A DNA stretch of 64,000 nucleotides from Cannabis sativa (Eukaryota > Streptophyta > Magnoliopsida > Rosales > Cannabaceae), in assembly GCF_029168945.1 (NCBI RefSeq), contig NC_083603.1, positions 32,337,396 through 32,401,395 of the forward strand, written 5' to 3'. The notes under the pieces are model-generated. The model did no database searches, was not told the DNA's origin, and saw only the letters and a program-made list of their open reading frames with translations. A program made the translations under genes and the position numbers. Each line of letters opens with the position of its first letter. Within the stretch, counting starts at the first letter, position 1. This document shows positions 1 to 11,500 of this stretch, piece by piece.

Positions 1-71
1 GAGTCAAGGTCATTCCTATTTCATGAGCCTCCACCATTGTTTCAGACTTTTATAAGTCTTACTAATAGTCG

Positions 72-179
72 CCACCATTAGGGTGATCCATACTAAAAAT
101 AAAACACTTACAAATAATACTTATCTTTTGAGATTCTACAGCGTTAAATTGCTAATGAACGTTCCTCCATTAGGGAGGA
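72..179 (-). other. Leader hairpins of element H
   Basis: Two short inverted repeats with the same 5-nt loop: CACC/GGTG around 73-85, and TCCTCC/GGAGGA at 163-179. The loop reads CTAAT on the element's sense strand. Bases 1-10 are the tail of the repeated TGTCCCG...GAGTCAAGG leader motif. The same pair occurs at 37683-37784 and 12831-12936. Confidence 0.6.
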
Positions 180-965
180 TTACTCACTAAAACAAGAACT
201 ATGTAGAACAACCAATGGAGATCGAACGTCTCTTGATTAAAACTCATTATTAAAAAAAGTGTATTTTTATTAAATCATTTATTTTAATTATATTTTAATA
301 ATGAAAATTATAAATTAAACTTGATCTAAAATTAATTGAAAATTATTTCAAACTTTAATTAAATTTTTCAATATTTAATTTTCGAAAATTATATATAAAT
401 ATATAAAATTCGAAAAATAAATAAATAAATTAAAATATAATAAAAAAAAATTGAAAATATCTAATTCAAGTTGCTCTAAAATAACTAAATTTTCAACTTA
501 AATTATTTTCAAATAAAAATTTAATTAAATAACAAATTAAGCTATAACCACCTAATTTGAAAAATATTCCATTTTAAGTTGATTCAAAATTTAACTAACT
601 GTCAACTTAATATAATAATCCATGAATCTCTCAATAACTAATTCCTAGAATTCCTCAACTTAATTTTGAATTTCAAAAATATTCAAATTCAAGTTGATAA
701 AAAAAATTAGTTATAAATAACTAATTTACAACTTAAATATGAATATTTAATGAAATATTAAATAATTAAGCTTCAGAAGAATCAAATTAGTTATAATTCT
801 ATATTTAATTAAATACAAGAAAAATACATGTAGTTTATCTTGAATAAGTTTCATTAAACTAAGTGTGTTTTTCTTAAATTAATTTCAAAATATTCAAATG
901 AAAAATTAATTTCATATATTTCGAAATTAATTATGTTGCTAATTAATTTTATTAGGTTAAACTAA

Positions 966-1330
966 ATTAATTAACCTAGTACAGTCATTCAAATCAGGCA
1001 AATGAGCCTTCATAGTTGGGTTGTTCATGTGAGGGAGGGTTGGGTTCAGTATGTCGTACCCACTTCTATGGCCCCCTAACTCTCACACAAGGCCCAAAAG
1101 AGAGGAATTTAACCTTAAAATGAACAACTGTTATTAATTGAATAGGCCCAAATACTAATTGGGCCTAAATAAAATCTATCAATATGTGACATTTTATTTA
1201 GCAACCTAGTCCATTTTAATTGCAAAATTAAATGGGCTACCTATATGCATCTAAGCCCAAAGCAAACATATATGCTCACACAGGCACACAGATTTGGATG
1301 GATCCTATCATGTTACTAGGTTTATACACA
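966..1330 (-). repeat. Conserved leader block of Fam1
   Basis: This segment, rich in short GGGCC and GGCCCAAA strings, is clearly shared with 11140-11500 (opposite orientation) and 39360-39690. It is flanked by AT-rich DNA that aligns much less well between copies. No reading frame runs through it. It looks like a conserved non-coding part of the retroelement leader; function unknown. Confidence 0.6.
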
Positions 1331-2149
1331 GATGAAAGAAGAATGCAAAATTAACCTATTACAAATTATTTGTTTGACCTATTGACAATTTGAACCATGA
1401 GTTAAAATCCGATCATTGGATCTGTCAATAAGTTAACCGTGACAATTTAGATCAAACAATAATATGATTTATAAAACTTGTTTTAATAATCAAACAATAT
1501 AAAACACACCAACATGTAACAAGTTGGATACTTGGATATAGGGTTTATTTAATTTTAAATTTATCAATTAATTTAATAATTTCAAAAAAAATAAATAAAT
1601 AAAAAAACATTTTTTTCGGAATATAAAATAAATAAATAAATTAAAAAAAATTAAAATTAAATCTATAAATTTGAAAAAATTAGGTTTCAACTAAACCTAA
1701 ATATCTTTTTTTAAAAAAAATGCAAACAACTTTTTAAATTTCATGTTATTTAAAATAAAATCAAATATTAAATAAAATAAAATGATAATTTAATATCATT
1801 TTTCTGATTTTATAATTTAATTTAAATAAAAAATAATAAAATTTAAAAGTTAGCAAAATGTCATATTTCAATTTAAAATTTCGTGATTAAAATAATCTTA
1901 TTTTAAATTTCTAATAAGGTCATTTTATTAAAAAAAATTAAAATATAAATATTTGACCTTAAATTTAAAAATAAGATAAAATAATCAAATTTTTAAAAAT
2001 AAGATAATTAATTAAGCAAAAAATTAGATTTTTCCCTATTTTCAAGCTTCAAATTTCACTAATATCTTAAATCAATTTAAAAAATACTAATTAATTTAAT
2101 TCTGATAATTAGATTTGAAATATGAAAAATAAAAATCTAAATAAAAAAT

Positions 2150-2460
2150 TACACAAAAAATTAGAAATTAATTCCATGAAAAAACATGAAAAAAAATGGA
2201 AAAATTTGTATTTGGTGCGGATGGTATGCAATGCATACCATCCGCGCGCATACAAAGGTGTGCATGGCTGAGGAAACACGGCCCAGGAGGCTGCTAGCAG
2301 CCTCTCTGCGCGCGTAGGGACAAGATTCAGACATCTCAGCCCATCCTGACCGAGAAAACTCGAACAAGGTTTGTCCGAATGCGCGTGAACCCCTGGAATC
2401 AAGGGGATCCGCGCGCGCACGTGGGGGTGACACCACCCCTGATTTTTCCAATTTTCAAAA
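2150..2460 (-). repeat. GC-rich palindromic island in the H leader
   Basis: A roughly 250-bp GC-rich patch in otherwise AT-rich leader. It contains an inverted repeat at 2217-2245 (14-base arms GCGGATGGTATGCA and TGCATACCATCCGC around a single A) and an 18-base perfect palindrome at 2287-2304 (GAGGCTGCTAGCAGCCTC). Several GCGCGC runs follow. The equivalent place in copies F and A holds unrelated sequence. The short open frames here show no protein similarity I recognise. Confidence 0.65.
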
Positions 2461-2685
2461 ATTCATAACTAATTCAAATTAAATCGAAATTGAGTTCTGT
2501 AAAAAAATGAATTGCTTAATTTTTTCCAAACTATCCAAAAAGATAATTCTAGAAAAAAATTCAAATTATTTTTCGTAAAAAATTTGCAAACATCAAACAA
2601 TCATCAAATAACAAATAGATCAACATGAAACCATCCAAATCACACATATATTGTTTTAAGTCCAAATTTCTTGAAAGTAAATCAA

Positions 2686-2705
2686 TTACCATGGCTCTGA
2701 GGCCA
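2686..2705 (-). other. Primer binding site (iMet-tRNA type), element H
   Basis: The minus strand reads TGGCCTCAGAGCCATGGTAA two bases inside the LTR edge. It resembles the TGGTATCAGAGC primer site complementary to the 3' end of initiator Met-tRNA, as used by plant copia elements. The same 20-mer is in F (40894-40913). Confidence 0.8.
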
Positions 2706-2707
2706 GT

Positions 2708-5700
2708 TGTTGAAATTATTTTACCAGGATCTAGATTTACTAACAAGTATGTTATTAACATCCTAAACATGAACTTCTAAAACGATATGAAATAAACACA
2801 CATAAAGTATCAGGAACCTTACAGTGGTTGCAGCGGAATATAATGTCTCATTCCACTCAGATCTCTAACCCTTGTATCGTTTCTGTAGCAAGGTATCACC
2901 AAGATCTGAGTCTGAATCTCCTTCTCTTGAAACTGGATTCTTCACAGCCTTACACACTATGATTGAGTAACACTTGATGTGTGTGGGCACTTACTCTAAT
3001 CACTCTAGGGTTTGAATTGAAGAGAGGAAGAGAGAGATAGAGTTTTGGTTTTGGTATAGGAAAGGAGGCTCAAAATTTTTACTGAAGGAATGAGATGCAT
3101 CATCTTTTTCCTTTAGCCATCACTACCTATTTATAGAAAACCACTTAGGGTTAGGTTAGATTTAATTAGCATTAAAATAATGAAAAAATAAAGTGGCAAA
3201 ACCCTTCCCAAGTGGCTGGCCATGGATTGTGGGCCCCACTTTGCAATTTTGCCATTTTTCTCATTTTTCATCTTATTTTCTTAAAAATGCCATTTTTTAA
3301 ATTTAACCACTTAAATGTCAATTCTAATTATTTAATAACTAAAAATAATTATTAAATAATATTGCCATTTAATATATTTATAAATTAGACTCAACAAAGT
3401 CTCTTAATTAACAAATAAACCCTAGATTATCTTAAGCCATAGCTTAGTGACAAATCATAAACTAGACATAGTCTAATTTTAGAATTATAATTGATTAATT
3501 AAAATCAATTAACTGAGTCTTACAAGTAGTATTGTCTCAACTAGTATGGGGACCATGGGCCTACATATCCGAGCTTCCAATAAGCAGATCTAGAATTTAC
3601 CAAGTAAATTCACTAACTTATTAACTCCTCATTGCATCCACCATAGAACTTAGAATTGCACTCTCATTTATATAGAACGCTCTATATGTTCTACGATGTA
3701 GATACTATCCATTGTTATAATCCCAATAATTAATGATCCTTTATAGATGATCTACAATGTATAGGATTAATTTACCGTTACACCCTTCAATGTATTTTAT
3801 CCTTAAAATACTTAGCCACCTATAAATGATATTTTAGGGAACTAACATAATGTTGGAAATATTTTACTAGGATCTAGATTTACTAACAAGTATGTTTCAT
3901 TAACATCCTAATATGAATTTCTAAAACAATAAAATAAACACATATAATGACTCCTTCCGTTCAGATCTCTAGCCCTTGATTCCTTTCTGTAGCAGAGCAT
4001 TATCAAGATCTGAACCTAGATCTCTTTATCTCCTTCCTTGATGCTGATTCTCCTTCTTATTGATTGGATTCTTCACAATCTTCCACACTATGATTGAGAT
4101 ACCACTTGATGTGTGTGGGCACTCACTCATACACTCAAGGTTCGAAAATTGAAGAAGAAAAGAGAAGTAGAGAGTGACGGCTAGGGTATAGGTAGAAGGC
4201 TTAGAATTTTTCTCTGAAGGAATGAGATGCATCATCTTTTTCCTAAAGCCATCACTATCTATTTATAGGTAACCACCTAGGTTTAGGTTAGAATTATTTG
4301 GCATTAAAATAATAGAAAAATAAAATGGTAAATTTCATTAGTGTGGCCGGCCCTAGGTATGGATAATGGGCCCACTTTGCAATTTTGCTGTTTTGTCATT
4401 TTTCCATCCCATTTTCTCAAAAACCCCAATTTTCCAATTTAACCACTTAACTGCCAATTTCAATTATTTAATAACTAAAACTAAATTATTAAATAATATT
4501 GTCATTTAATATATTTATTAATTAGACATATAAAGTCTCTTAATTAACAAATAAAACCTAGAATCTTTTTTCTTACAATGTTGCCCTTGTTTAGTGAAAA
4601 TTCGTAAACTAGACATAGTCTAATTTTAGAGTTATAATTGATTAATTAAAATCAATTAACTGAGTCTTACAAGCAGTATGGTCTCAACTAGTATGGGGAC
4701 CACGGGCCTATATAATCGAGCTTCCAATAAGTTGAACCGAATTTACCAAGTAAATTCCCTAACTTATTAATTCCTTGTTGAATCCACTCTTAGAACTTGG
4801 AATTGCACTCTCTGTCATATAGAACGCTCTATATGTTCCATGATATAGATACGCTATTAATTATCCATTGCTATAATCCTAATTTGAGATGATCCTCTAA
4901 TAGATGATCTACATAATATAGGGATTAAATTATCGTTACACCCTTCAATGTATTTAATCCTTAAAATACTTAGCTCCGTATAAATGATATTTCAGCGAAG
5001 TGAAATGGGTACTCAACCATTTATCTCTGTTTAGCCAAGCTCGAAGGAAATCATCGTTTCCCTTCTAAATACCTATAGAAGTGAAATGATCCTCTAATAG
5101 ATGATCTACATAATATAGGGATTCCATATCTATGTTTAGCGCTCCCACTCAATTATACTAACATGTTCCCAAAATGTACGTATCACCCTGACCACAAAGT
5201 AGGCTTAACTAAAAAATCAAAGAACATGTATAATACTCTTGAGATCGAACCTAATCATATCAGGATCAAGATCATTTGATCTAGGATCAACTAGGTGATA
5301 TTGAATTGAATAGATATTACGGTAAATTTTAACATATCTAATCAAAGTTCAATATCGGTCCCTTCAGATGTATACTCCATACATCCGATACTGGTAAACT
5401 TTGCCAATGTCCTGGAAAGGACATAACACTTATCCAAGGTGTAAGAATACCAATCGCTGATTATCATGCCAGTCTAAATCCTACAAACTGACAAATCAGG
5501 GAATTAAACTTTCGAACATATAATCAATATTATATTTCACTGTGCAAACAACACTATAATCATTAACAAATACATATGTTCTGGACTTAATAGAATTTAT
5601 ACATTAAACAATCATGAAATAAATCATGTGAACCATGCAACATAAAATGTTATTTCTGATCTTTATTAGTAAATCTGATTATTTTGAAATGGGTTTTATT

Positions 5701-6430
5701 TAGGGCACAAAACCCAACACATAATCACTGAAATGAGTACTCAACCATTTATCTCTGTTTAGCTAAGCTCGAACGTAATCATTATTTCACTTCTATGTCT
5801 AGATAGACGCTATAGATTCTATATCTATGATTAGCGCTCCCACTCAATTACACTACCATGTTCCCAAAATGTACGTATCACCCTAACCAAAAAGTAGGCT
5901 TAACTAACAAATCAAAGAACATGAATAATACTCTTGAGATCGAACCTAGCCATGTCAGGATTAAGATCATTTGATCTAAGATCAACGGGCGATATTGAAA
6001 TAAATAGATATTACGGTAAATTTTAATATATCTAATCAAAGTTCAATATCGGTCCCTTCCGATGTATACTCCATACATCCAACCCAAGCTTTACTTTAAC
6101 CAATGCCCTGGAAAGGACATAACACTTATCCAAGGTGCAAGTAAACTATGTTGTAGATTATCATATCAGTTAAACCCTGTGTATTGATGAATCTAGGAAT
6201 ATATATTTAATCACACAATCTTGATTACTTTCCACTATGCTGACGACACAATAAACAAGAACATTAATGTGATAAGGGTTTTGATGAATTTATAAATCAA
6301 ATAAACATATAAATGATAAAAAGAACCAAATGAAACATTAAATAAGTGATGAAAATATGTCTCTTTATTGATAATTAAAAGATAGTGATTACATTGAAAT
6401 AGAGTTTTATTTAGGGTACAAAGCCCAACA
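2708..6430 (-). repeat. Fam1 5' LTR of element H (interrupted)
   Basis: Edges read TGTTGAAATT... at 2708 and ...AAGCCCAACA at 6430. The LTR is split by the solo LTR at 3851-5719 and its duplicated CATAA. Without it the LTR is about 1.85 kb, normal for the family. Its minus orientation is set by the primer site on its left edge. Confidence 0.9.
3851..5719 (-). repeat. Fam1 solo LTR nested in the LTR of H
   Basis: 1869 bp, starting TGTTGGAAATATTTTACTAGG and ending ACCCAACA, flanked by the 5-bp direct repeat CATAA (3846-3850 and 5720-5724). There is no internal region, so it is a solo LTR from recombination between the two LTRs of a full insertion. It carries a private 36-bp internal duplication (4891-4926 and 5088-5123). 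Confidence 0.92.
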
Positions 6431-7545
6431 AAATGCTCAAGGTTCTGAAAAAACCCCTATTGCAAACTCGACTGAAGCTCAAAAGAATTGTGAGGCTAAT
6501 GGAAATGGCAAGAACATTGAGCAAGACGTCATGGCCAGCTTTGCTCAATGTCAGAAATTGATGAATATGCTGTCTCAGAAAAGCTTAGAACATCACAATA
6601 GTGAGCAGACAAATCAGCCCTCAGTTTCTTAATTTTCTGGTAAAATCTTTCCTAAAAACTCTTGTTGGATTATCGACACTGGTGCTACTCACCATGTGTG
6701 TCATAATCTTTCCATTTTTCAAAGTACCTACGCTAATTCTAAGTTTTCTTGTGTCAATTTTCCTAATGGTAACACTATCAAAGTTTTTTGCTTATGAACT
6801 ATTGTTATATAACCTAATCTTGTTCTTAAAGATTTCTTGTATGTCCCTGATTTCCATCTTAATTTGTTATCTGTCTCTTCCATGCTTGAAACCAAAACTT
6901 CTGTCTTCACCTTTTACCCTGATTATTATGTTACACATCAGATTGGGATGGCTAGGAGACTTGGGAAGTTGTTTTACCTTGAGGAGCCTGCTGTGAAAAT
7001 TAGCCCCCATGTCTTTTCTTTAATTAATGATTCCAACATAGATAATGATTCTGTTTGGCATTTTAGATTGGGGCATCCCTCTTGTATAAAAACTCATTCT
7101 TTAAATAAAGATTTACAATTTCAAGGTCAATCTTGTTCCAATTTTCATTGTCCTATTTGTCATTATGCTAAACAAAGAAAGCTACCTTTTGTTTCTAATC
7201 ACAACATTGCTAAAGATTATTTTGATCTTATACATATAGACATTTGGGGACCTTTTAATATATTGAATGTTGGGGGGCATAAGTACTTTATCACCATTGT
7301 TGATGACCATTCTAGGTATACTTAGGTTCATTTCATTAAAAACAAGGCTGAGGCACAAACTGCTATCCCTAATTTTATTCAACTCATTAAAACTTATATG
7401 GAAAAACCATTAAGGTTGTGAGGTCTGATAATGCTGAGGAATTGCAATTTGTTGAATTGTTTAATAATCTTGGCATTATTCACCACCATTCTTGCATACA
7501 TAGGCCCCAACAAAATTCTGTGGTTGAGAGAAAGTACCAACATTT
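6431..7545 (+). pseudogene. Ty1/copia gag-pol fragment K (protease, GAG-pre-integrase, integrase core)
   Basis: The translation contains the aspartic protease signature WIIDTGATHHVC (about 6664-6700), a GAG-pre-integrase segment (WHFRLGHPS, near 7055), the integrase zinc finger with its CPICHYAKQRK (about 7150), then the integrase core start (IHIDIWGP, near 7230; FITIVDDHSRYT, near 7290) and a later VER motif near 7525. In-frame stops appear near 6630, 6795, 6810 and 7322, and the frame is lost after about 7400, so it is a dead copy. It is cut on the left by the H LTR and on the right by the chromovirus L LTR. It differs from Fam1 in sequence and orientation, so it is a second, older copia lineage, possibly Ale/Retrofit-like, which I cannot confirm. 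Confidence 0.85.
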
Positions 7546-7896
7546 TGATAAGATCTAAGACAGCAAACGGTTAACAACACCAACAATATACCATAGCAGA
7601 AGAGAAATTCAATAATATTTAAGCAACAGTAGCAGGATTGGAAGAAAATACTAAGAAGCTTTATTGAGATATCAATGGAGACTAAGTCTCTTACAAGGAG
7701 AAGGAGCTCTCTCCAAACAGAGAGATCACTCACTAATTCTTGCATAAACCCCCACAATAGCTTCACCAATTACTATAAGGTCAAACAGTACCGAAATTAA
7801 CCTCTAACCAACTCTACCCGCTCAATCACAAATGACCCAATTACCCTTGAGCCATGTGTCTAATTGGCCTCTTTCTAGTATATGTATATCGTATAG
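7546..7896 (-). repeat. Chromovirus L 3' LTR, distal part (remainder at 19583-19602)
   Basis: 351 bp here plus 20 bp at 19583-19602 give a LTR of about 371 bp once element A and one copy of TATAG are removed. The edges TGATAAGATC and TTCTATCA start TG and end CA and are inverted. The order LTR, G-tract, end of pol on the minus strand fixes it as the 3' LTR. Confidence 0.8.
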
Positions 7897-9808
7897 TGTT
7901 GGGTTTGATGCCCTAAATAAAACTCATTTCATATAATCAGATTTACTTATTAATAAAGATCAGAAATAATATTTTATGTTGCATGGTTCACATGATTTAT
8001 TTCATGATTATATGTATATAATGTATGAATTCTTTTTAAGTCCAGAACAGATGAGTTTGTTAAAGATTATAGTGTTGTCAGCACAGTGGAATATAATCTT
8101 AATTATATGTTCAAAAGTTTATTCCCTAATTTGTCAGAACACTGGATTTAGATTGACATGGTATAATCAGCGATAGGTATTCTTACACCTTGGAAAAGTG
8201 CTATGTCCTTTCCAAGACATTGGAAAAGTTTACCAGTATCGGATGTACGGAGTATACATCGGAAGGGACCGATATTGAACTTTGATTAGATATTAAAACT
8301 TACCGTAATATCTATTCAATTCAATATCACCTGTTGATCCTAGATCAAATGATCTTAATCCTGATATGGTTAGGTTCAATCTCAAGAGTGTTATCCGTGT
8401 TCTTTGATTTGTTAGTTAAGCCTACGTTTGGGTCAGGGTGATACGTACATTTTGGGAACACGGTAGTGCAATTGAGTGGGAGCGCTAACATAAATATGGA
8501 ATCTATAGCTTCTATCTGGCAAATAGAAAGTAAAGGATGATTTCCTTCGAGCTTAACCAAACAAAAATAAATGGTGGAGATCTCATTTCACTTAGCTGAA
8601 ATATCAATTATACAGGGTTAAGTGTTGTAAGGATAAAATACATTGTAGGGTGTTACGATAATTTAATTCCTTTACAGTGTAAATCATCTATATAGAGGAT
8701 CATTGATCACATTAGGGTTATAACAATGGATAACTAATGACGTGTCTATATCGTGGAACATATAGAGCATTCTATATGACTGAGAGTGCAATTCCAAGTT
8801 CTAAGTGTGGATTCAATGAGGAATTAATAAGTTAGGGAATTTACTTGGTAAATTCGGTTCAACTTATTGGAAGCTTGGTTATATAGATCCATGGTCCCCA
8901 TACTAGTTGAGACCATACTGCTTGTAAGACTCATTGATTTTAATTAATCAATTATAATTCTAACAGTTAGACTATGTCTACTTTATGAATTCTCACTAAG
9001 TAAGGATGAAATCGTAAATAAAAAGGTTTCTAGGTTTAATTATTAATTGAGAGACTTTGCATGTCTAATTAATAATTATTTTAAATGACAATATTATTTA
9101 ATAATATATTTTAGTTATTAAATAATTAGTTTTGGCATTTAAATGATTAGAATTGGAAAAGTGGCATTTTTGGAGAAATAGAAATAAAATTGAGGAAATT
9201 GCAAAATCCAAGTGAGGCCCATTTCACTCTATGGCCGGCCACCTCTTTGCTTGTTTCCCAATTATTATTTTCAATTTTAATTGCCATGTAATTGCTAATC
9301 AAAGCCTAGCAATAATAGGAAAGTGGTGGATCACACTAAATAAGGCAATTAATTAATTACACAGTAAAAGAGGAAACTGCTTATTTGGAAAGTTGTGCTC
9401 TCCCTTTTCCCTATATAAAGCAACCCTTGTTCTCTTCTCTTGCATGTCTTTGTATGCTTCATAAGCCACAAAATTAACAGAGAAAAAGAGAGAAAATTTC
9501 GAAATCCTTGTGAGATGAGTAGTGCCCACACACATCAAGTGGTACCTCAATCATAGTATGTAAGACTATGGAAAATCTGCATCAAAAAAGGAGAAAAGAA
9601 GATCCAGGTTCAGATCTTGGTGATGCTCTGCTACAGAAAGGAATCAAGGGCTAGAGATCTGAACGGAAGGAGTCATAATATTCCGCTGCACCCACTGTAA
9701 GGTTTTCTAAACTTTATATGTGTTTATTTTCATTGTTTTAGAATTCATATTAGGTTGTTAATCCAACATACATGTTAGTAAATAGATCCTGGTAAAATAA
9801 TTCCAATA
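7897..9808 (+). repeat. 5' LTR of element A
   Basis: 1912 bp, from TGTTGGGTTTGATGCCC to ATAATTCCAATA. A TATA box lies at 9412-9420. It matches 15816-19577 almost base for base apart from the nested insertion and a small deletion in the 3' copy. Short open frames inside it recur in other copies only because the LTR recurs. Confidence 0.92.
9412..9420 (+). promoter_or_regulatory. TATA box of the element A LTR
   Basis: TATATAAAG in a CT-rich setting, followed about 30 bp later by a CT-rich tract. This is the likely Pol II promoter driving genomic RNA. The 3' LTR has the same site near 19185. Other Fam1 LTRs use TATAAATAG at the equivalent place. Confidence 0.6.
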
Positions 9809-9810
9809 AC

Positions 9811-9830
9811 TGGCACCAGAGCCATGGTAA
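9811..9830 (+). other. Primer binding site of element A
   Basis: TGGCACCAGAGCCATGGTAA, two bases after the 5' LTR. It differs from the H/F version at three central bases but keeps AGAGCCATGGTAA. It is of the iMet-tRNA type used by plant copia elements. Confidence 0.75.
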
Positions 9831-10170
9831 TGATTTACTTTCATGTAATATGAATTAAAACGATGATTTATATGTTTTGTGTTGATTTGGATGGTTTCAT
9901 GTTGGTTTATGTGCTTATGTGATGAATGTTTATGTTGTACGGAATTCTTCTATGGAAAATATTTTTTCTATTTTTTAAATTATTTTATTTGGATTCCTTG
10001 TGAAAAATTGAGTAATTTTTTGTTTTTACGGAACTCGATTCCGATAAAAATTGAAAGAGTTATGATTTTTGGAAAATCAGGGTTCAATGGTGTTCCCGAC
10101 AAATTGCGAATTTTGTGGGTTTTTCCCCAAAAATCCAATTTTTTTATGGGATTATTTCCCAAAATTCATT

Positions 10171-10287
10171 TTTCCAATTTTAAATATTTCTAAATTAAAA
10201 TATTTCCAATTTTAAATATTTTCAATTTGGAATTTTTCCAATTTTAAATATTTTCTTTTTTGGAATATTTCAAATTTTAAATATTTC
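10171..10287 (+). repeat. Tandem repeat, ~32-bp period, in the A leader
   Basis: Four imperfect copies built on TTCCAATTTTAAATATTT, starting near 10172, 10204, 10236 and 10267. They occupy the same variable leader zone where H has its palindromic GC island. Confidence 0.7.
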
Positions 10288-11139
10288 TTATTATTGTCAG
10301 ATTTAAAAATTTATCAACTTCTTTAATATTTATTTATTATTTAATTATAAGATTAGATATTTTGATATTTAAGATATTTTAAATTAAAAGATAATTTTGT
10401 CTTTTTATTTAAAATATTATATTAAAATTATCTTATATGACAAATTAAATAATTAATAAATTTGAAATTAACATAGATATTTTTATAGATATACTTACCA
10501 TAATATTTTCAAATTCAAAATTTGTTATTTTGTTAAATATTTAATTTTTTTATAAATTATAAGTTTAAAAATGATATTTTTTCTATATATATCATTTTTT
10601 CCTTGTTAGAAATTTATAAATCATATCTTAAATATTTAAATAACATAGATATTTTTGTAGAGATTTGAATATTGCTTAATTTGTGATATTTTGATATAAA
10701 ATTATGGTAATTATTATTCATTTATTATTTTATTCCTAAAATAATAATTATCTAACCAAATCTATTTTAAAATTGGTTTATTTTATTAAATTATAAGATC
10801 TGAAAATGATATTGAAGATTCTTTCCTTTCAAATCATTGATCTTATTAGATATTTAATTTAATTTGATTCAAATAAACCTAGATATTTTAAAATTAGTTT
10901 CCTTTATTTGGTTAGTTTAAGAATAATAATTTAATTATATTAATATCTTATTTCGCATCTGTTACATGGACAATATTTGCTTCATTTTATTAATATTGTT
11001 TATTCAAACTTTTTTTAAACAAACATATTATTTATTTGATCTAAATTGCTATGATTAACTTGTTGACAGATCCAATGATCTGATTTTAATCATAGTTCAA
11101 TTGTCAATAGATCTTATGAATAATTTGTAACAGGTAAAT

Positions 11140-11500
11140 TTTGTACTTCTTTCATCTGTGTAAACCTAGTAACATGATAGGGCCCATCCAAATCATTTGA
11201 CCTATGTGAGCCTATATGTTTGCTTTTGGGCTTAGATGCATATAGGAAGCCCATTTAAGTTTTACTAAGTAAATGGACTAGGTTGCTAAAATAAAATTTG
11301 ACATAAGTAATTTTATTTAGGCCCAATTAGATTTGGGCTTATTCAATGAATAACAATTGTTTATTTTAAGGTTAAATTCCTCTCTTTTGGGCCTTGTGTG
11401 AGAGTTGGGGGCCAATAGAAGTGGGTACGACATACTGAACCCAGCTCTCCCTCACATGAACTACCCCAATTGTGAAGGCCCATTTTCCTTATTTAAATAA
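11140..11500 (+). repeat. Conserved leader block of Fam1 (element A copy)
   Basis: Same block as 966-1330 and 39360-39690, here in sense orientation. Landmarks are GTAACATGATAGGGCCCATCC (start), a repeated GGCCCAA motif, and GTGGGTACGACATACTGAAC near 11420. It is not coding. Confidence 0.65.

Larger units (their letters stand above)
1..6430 (-). mobile_element. Ty1/copia Fam1 element H, 5' part (leader, PBS, 5' LTR)
   Basis: Read on the minus strand, this is the 5' LTR (2708-6430), a primer binding site (2686-2705) and about 2.7 kb of untranslated leader running off the left edge. The leader is recognised because it shares the same ordered blocks as copies A and F: an AT-rich stretch, a block with the GGGTTCAGTATGTCGTACCC motif, and the CTAAT-loop hairpins. 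No gag is reached. The LTR itself contains a nested solo LTR. The right-hand LTR edge abuts coding sequence of another copia element (K), so H inserted into K. The expected target duplication is 6431-6435 (aaatg), and its partner would lie left of the window. Assignment to copia rests on the family's coding copies F and G. Confidence 0.85.

Noticed and set aside
2109..2451. Two overlapping minus-strand frames of about 100 residues in a GC-rich patch.
   Set aside because: The patch consists of palindromes and GCGC runs in a retroelement leader; few stops are expected by composition and nothing resembles a protein domain.
2686..2705. Initiator Met-tRNA-like 3' end sequence, considered as part of a tRNA gene.
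   Set aside because: Only about 20 bases match, and the position directly inside LTR edges in three elements shows they are primer binding sites.
7976..8176. A 66-residue frame repeated at 15895-16095.
   Set aside because: These are the two LTRs of element A; the frame is shared because the LTRs are sisters, and it is disrupted in other family LTRs.
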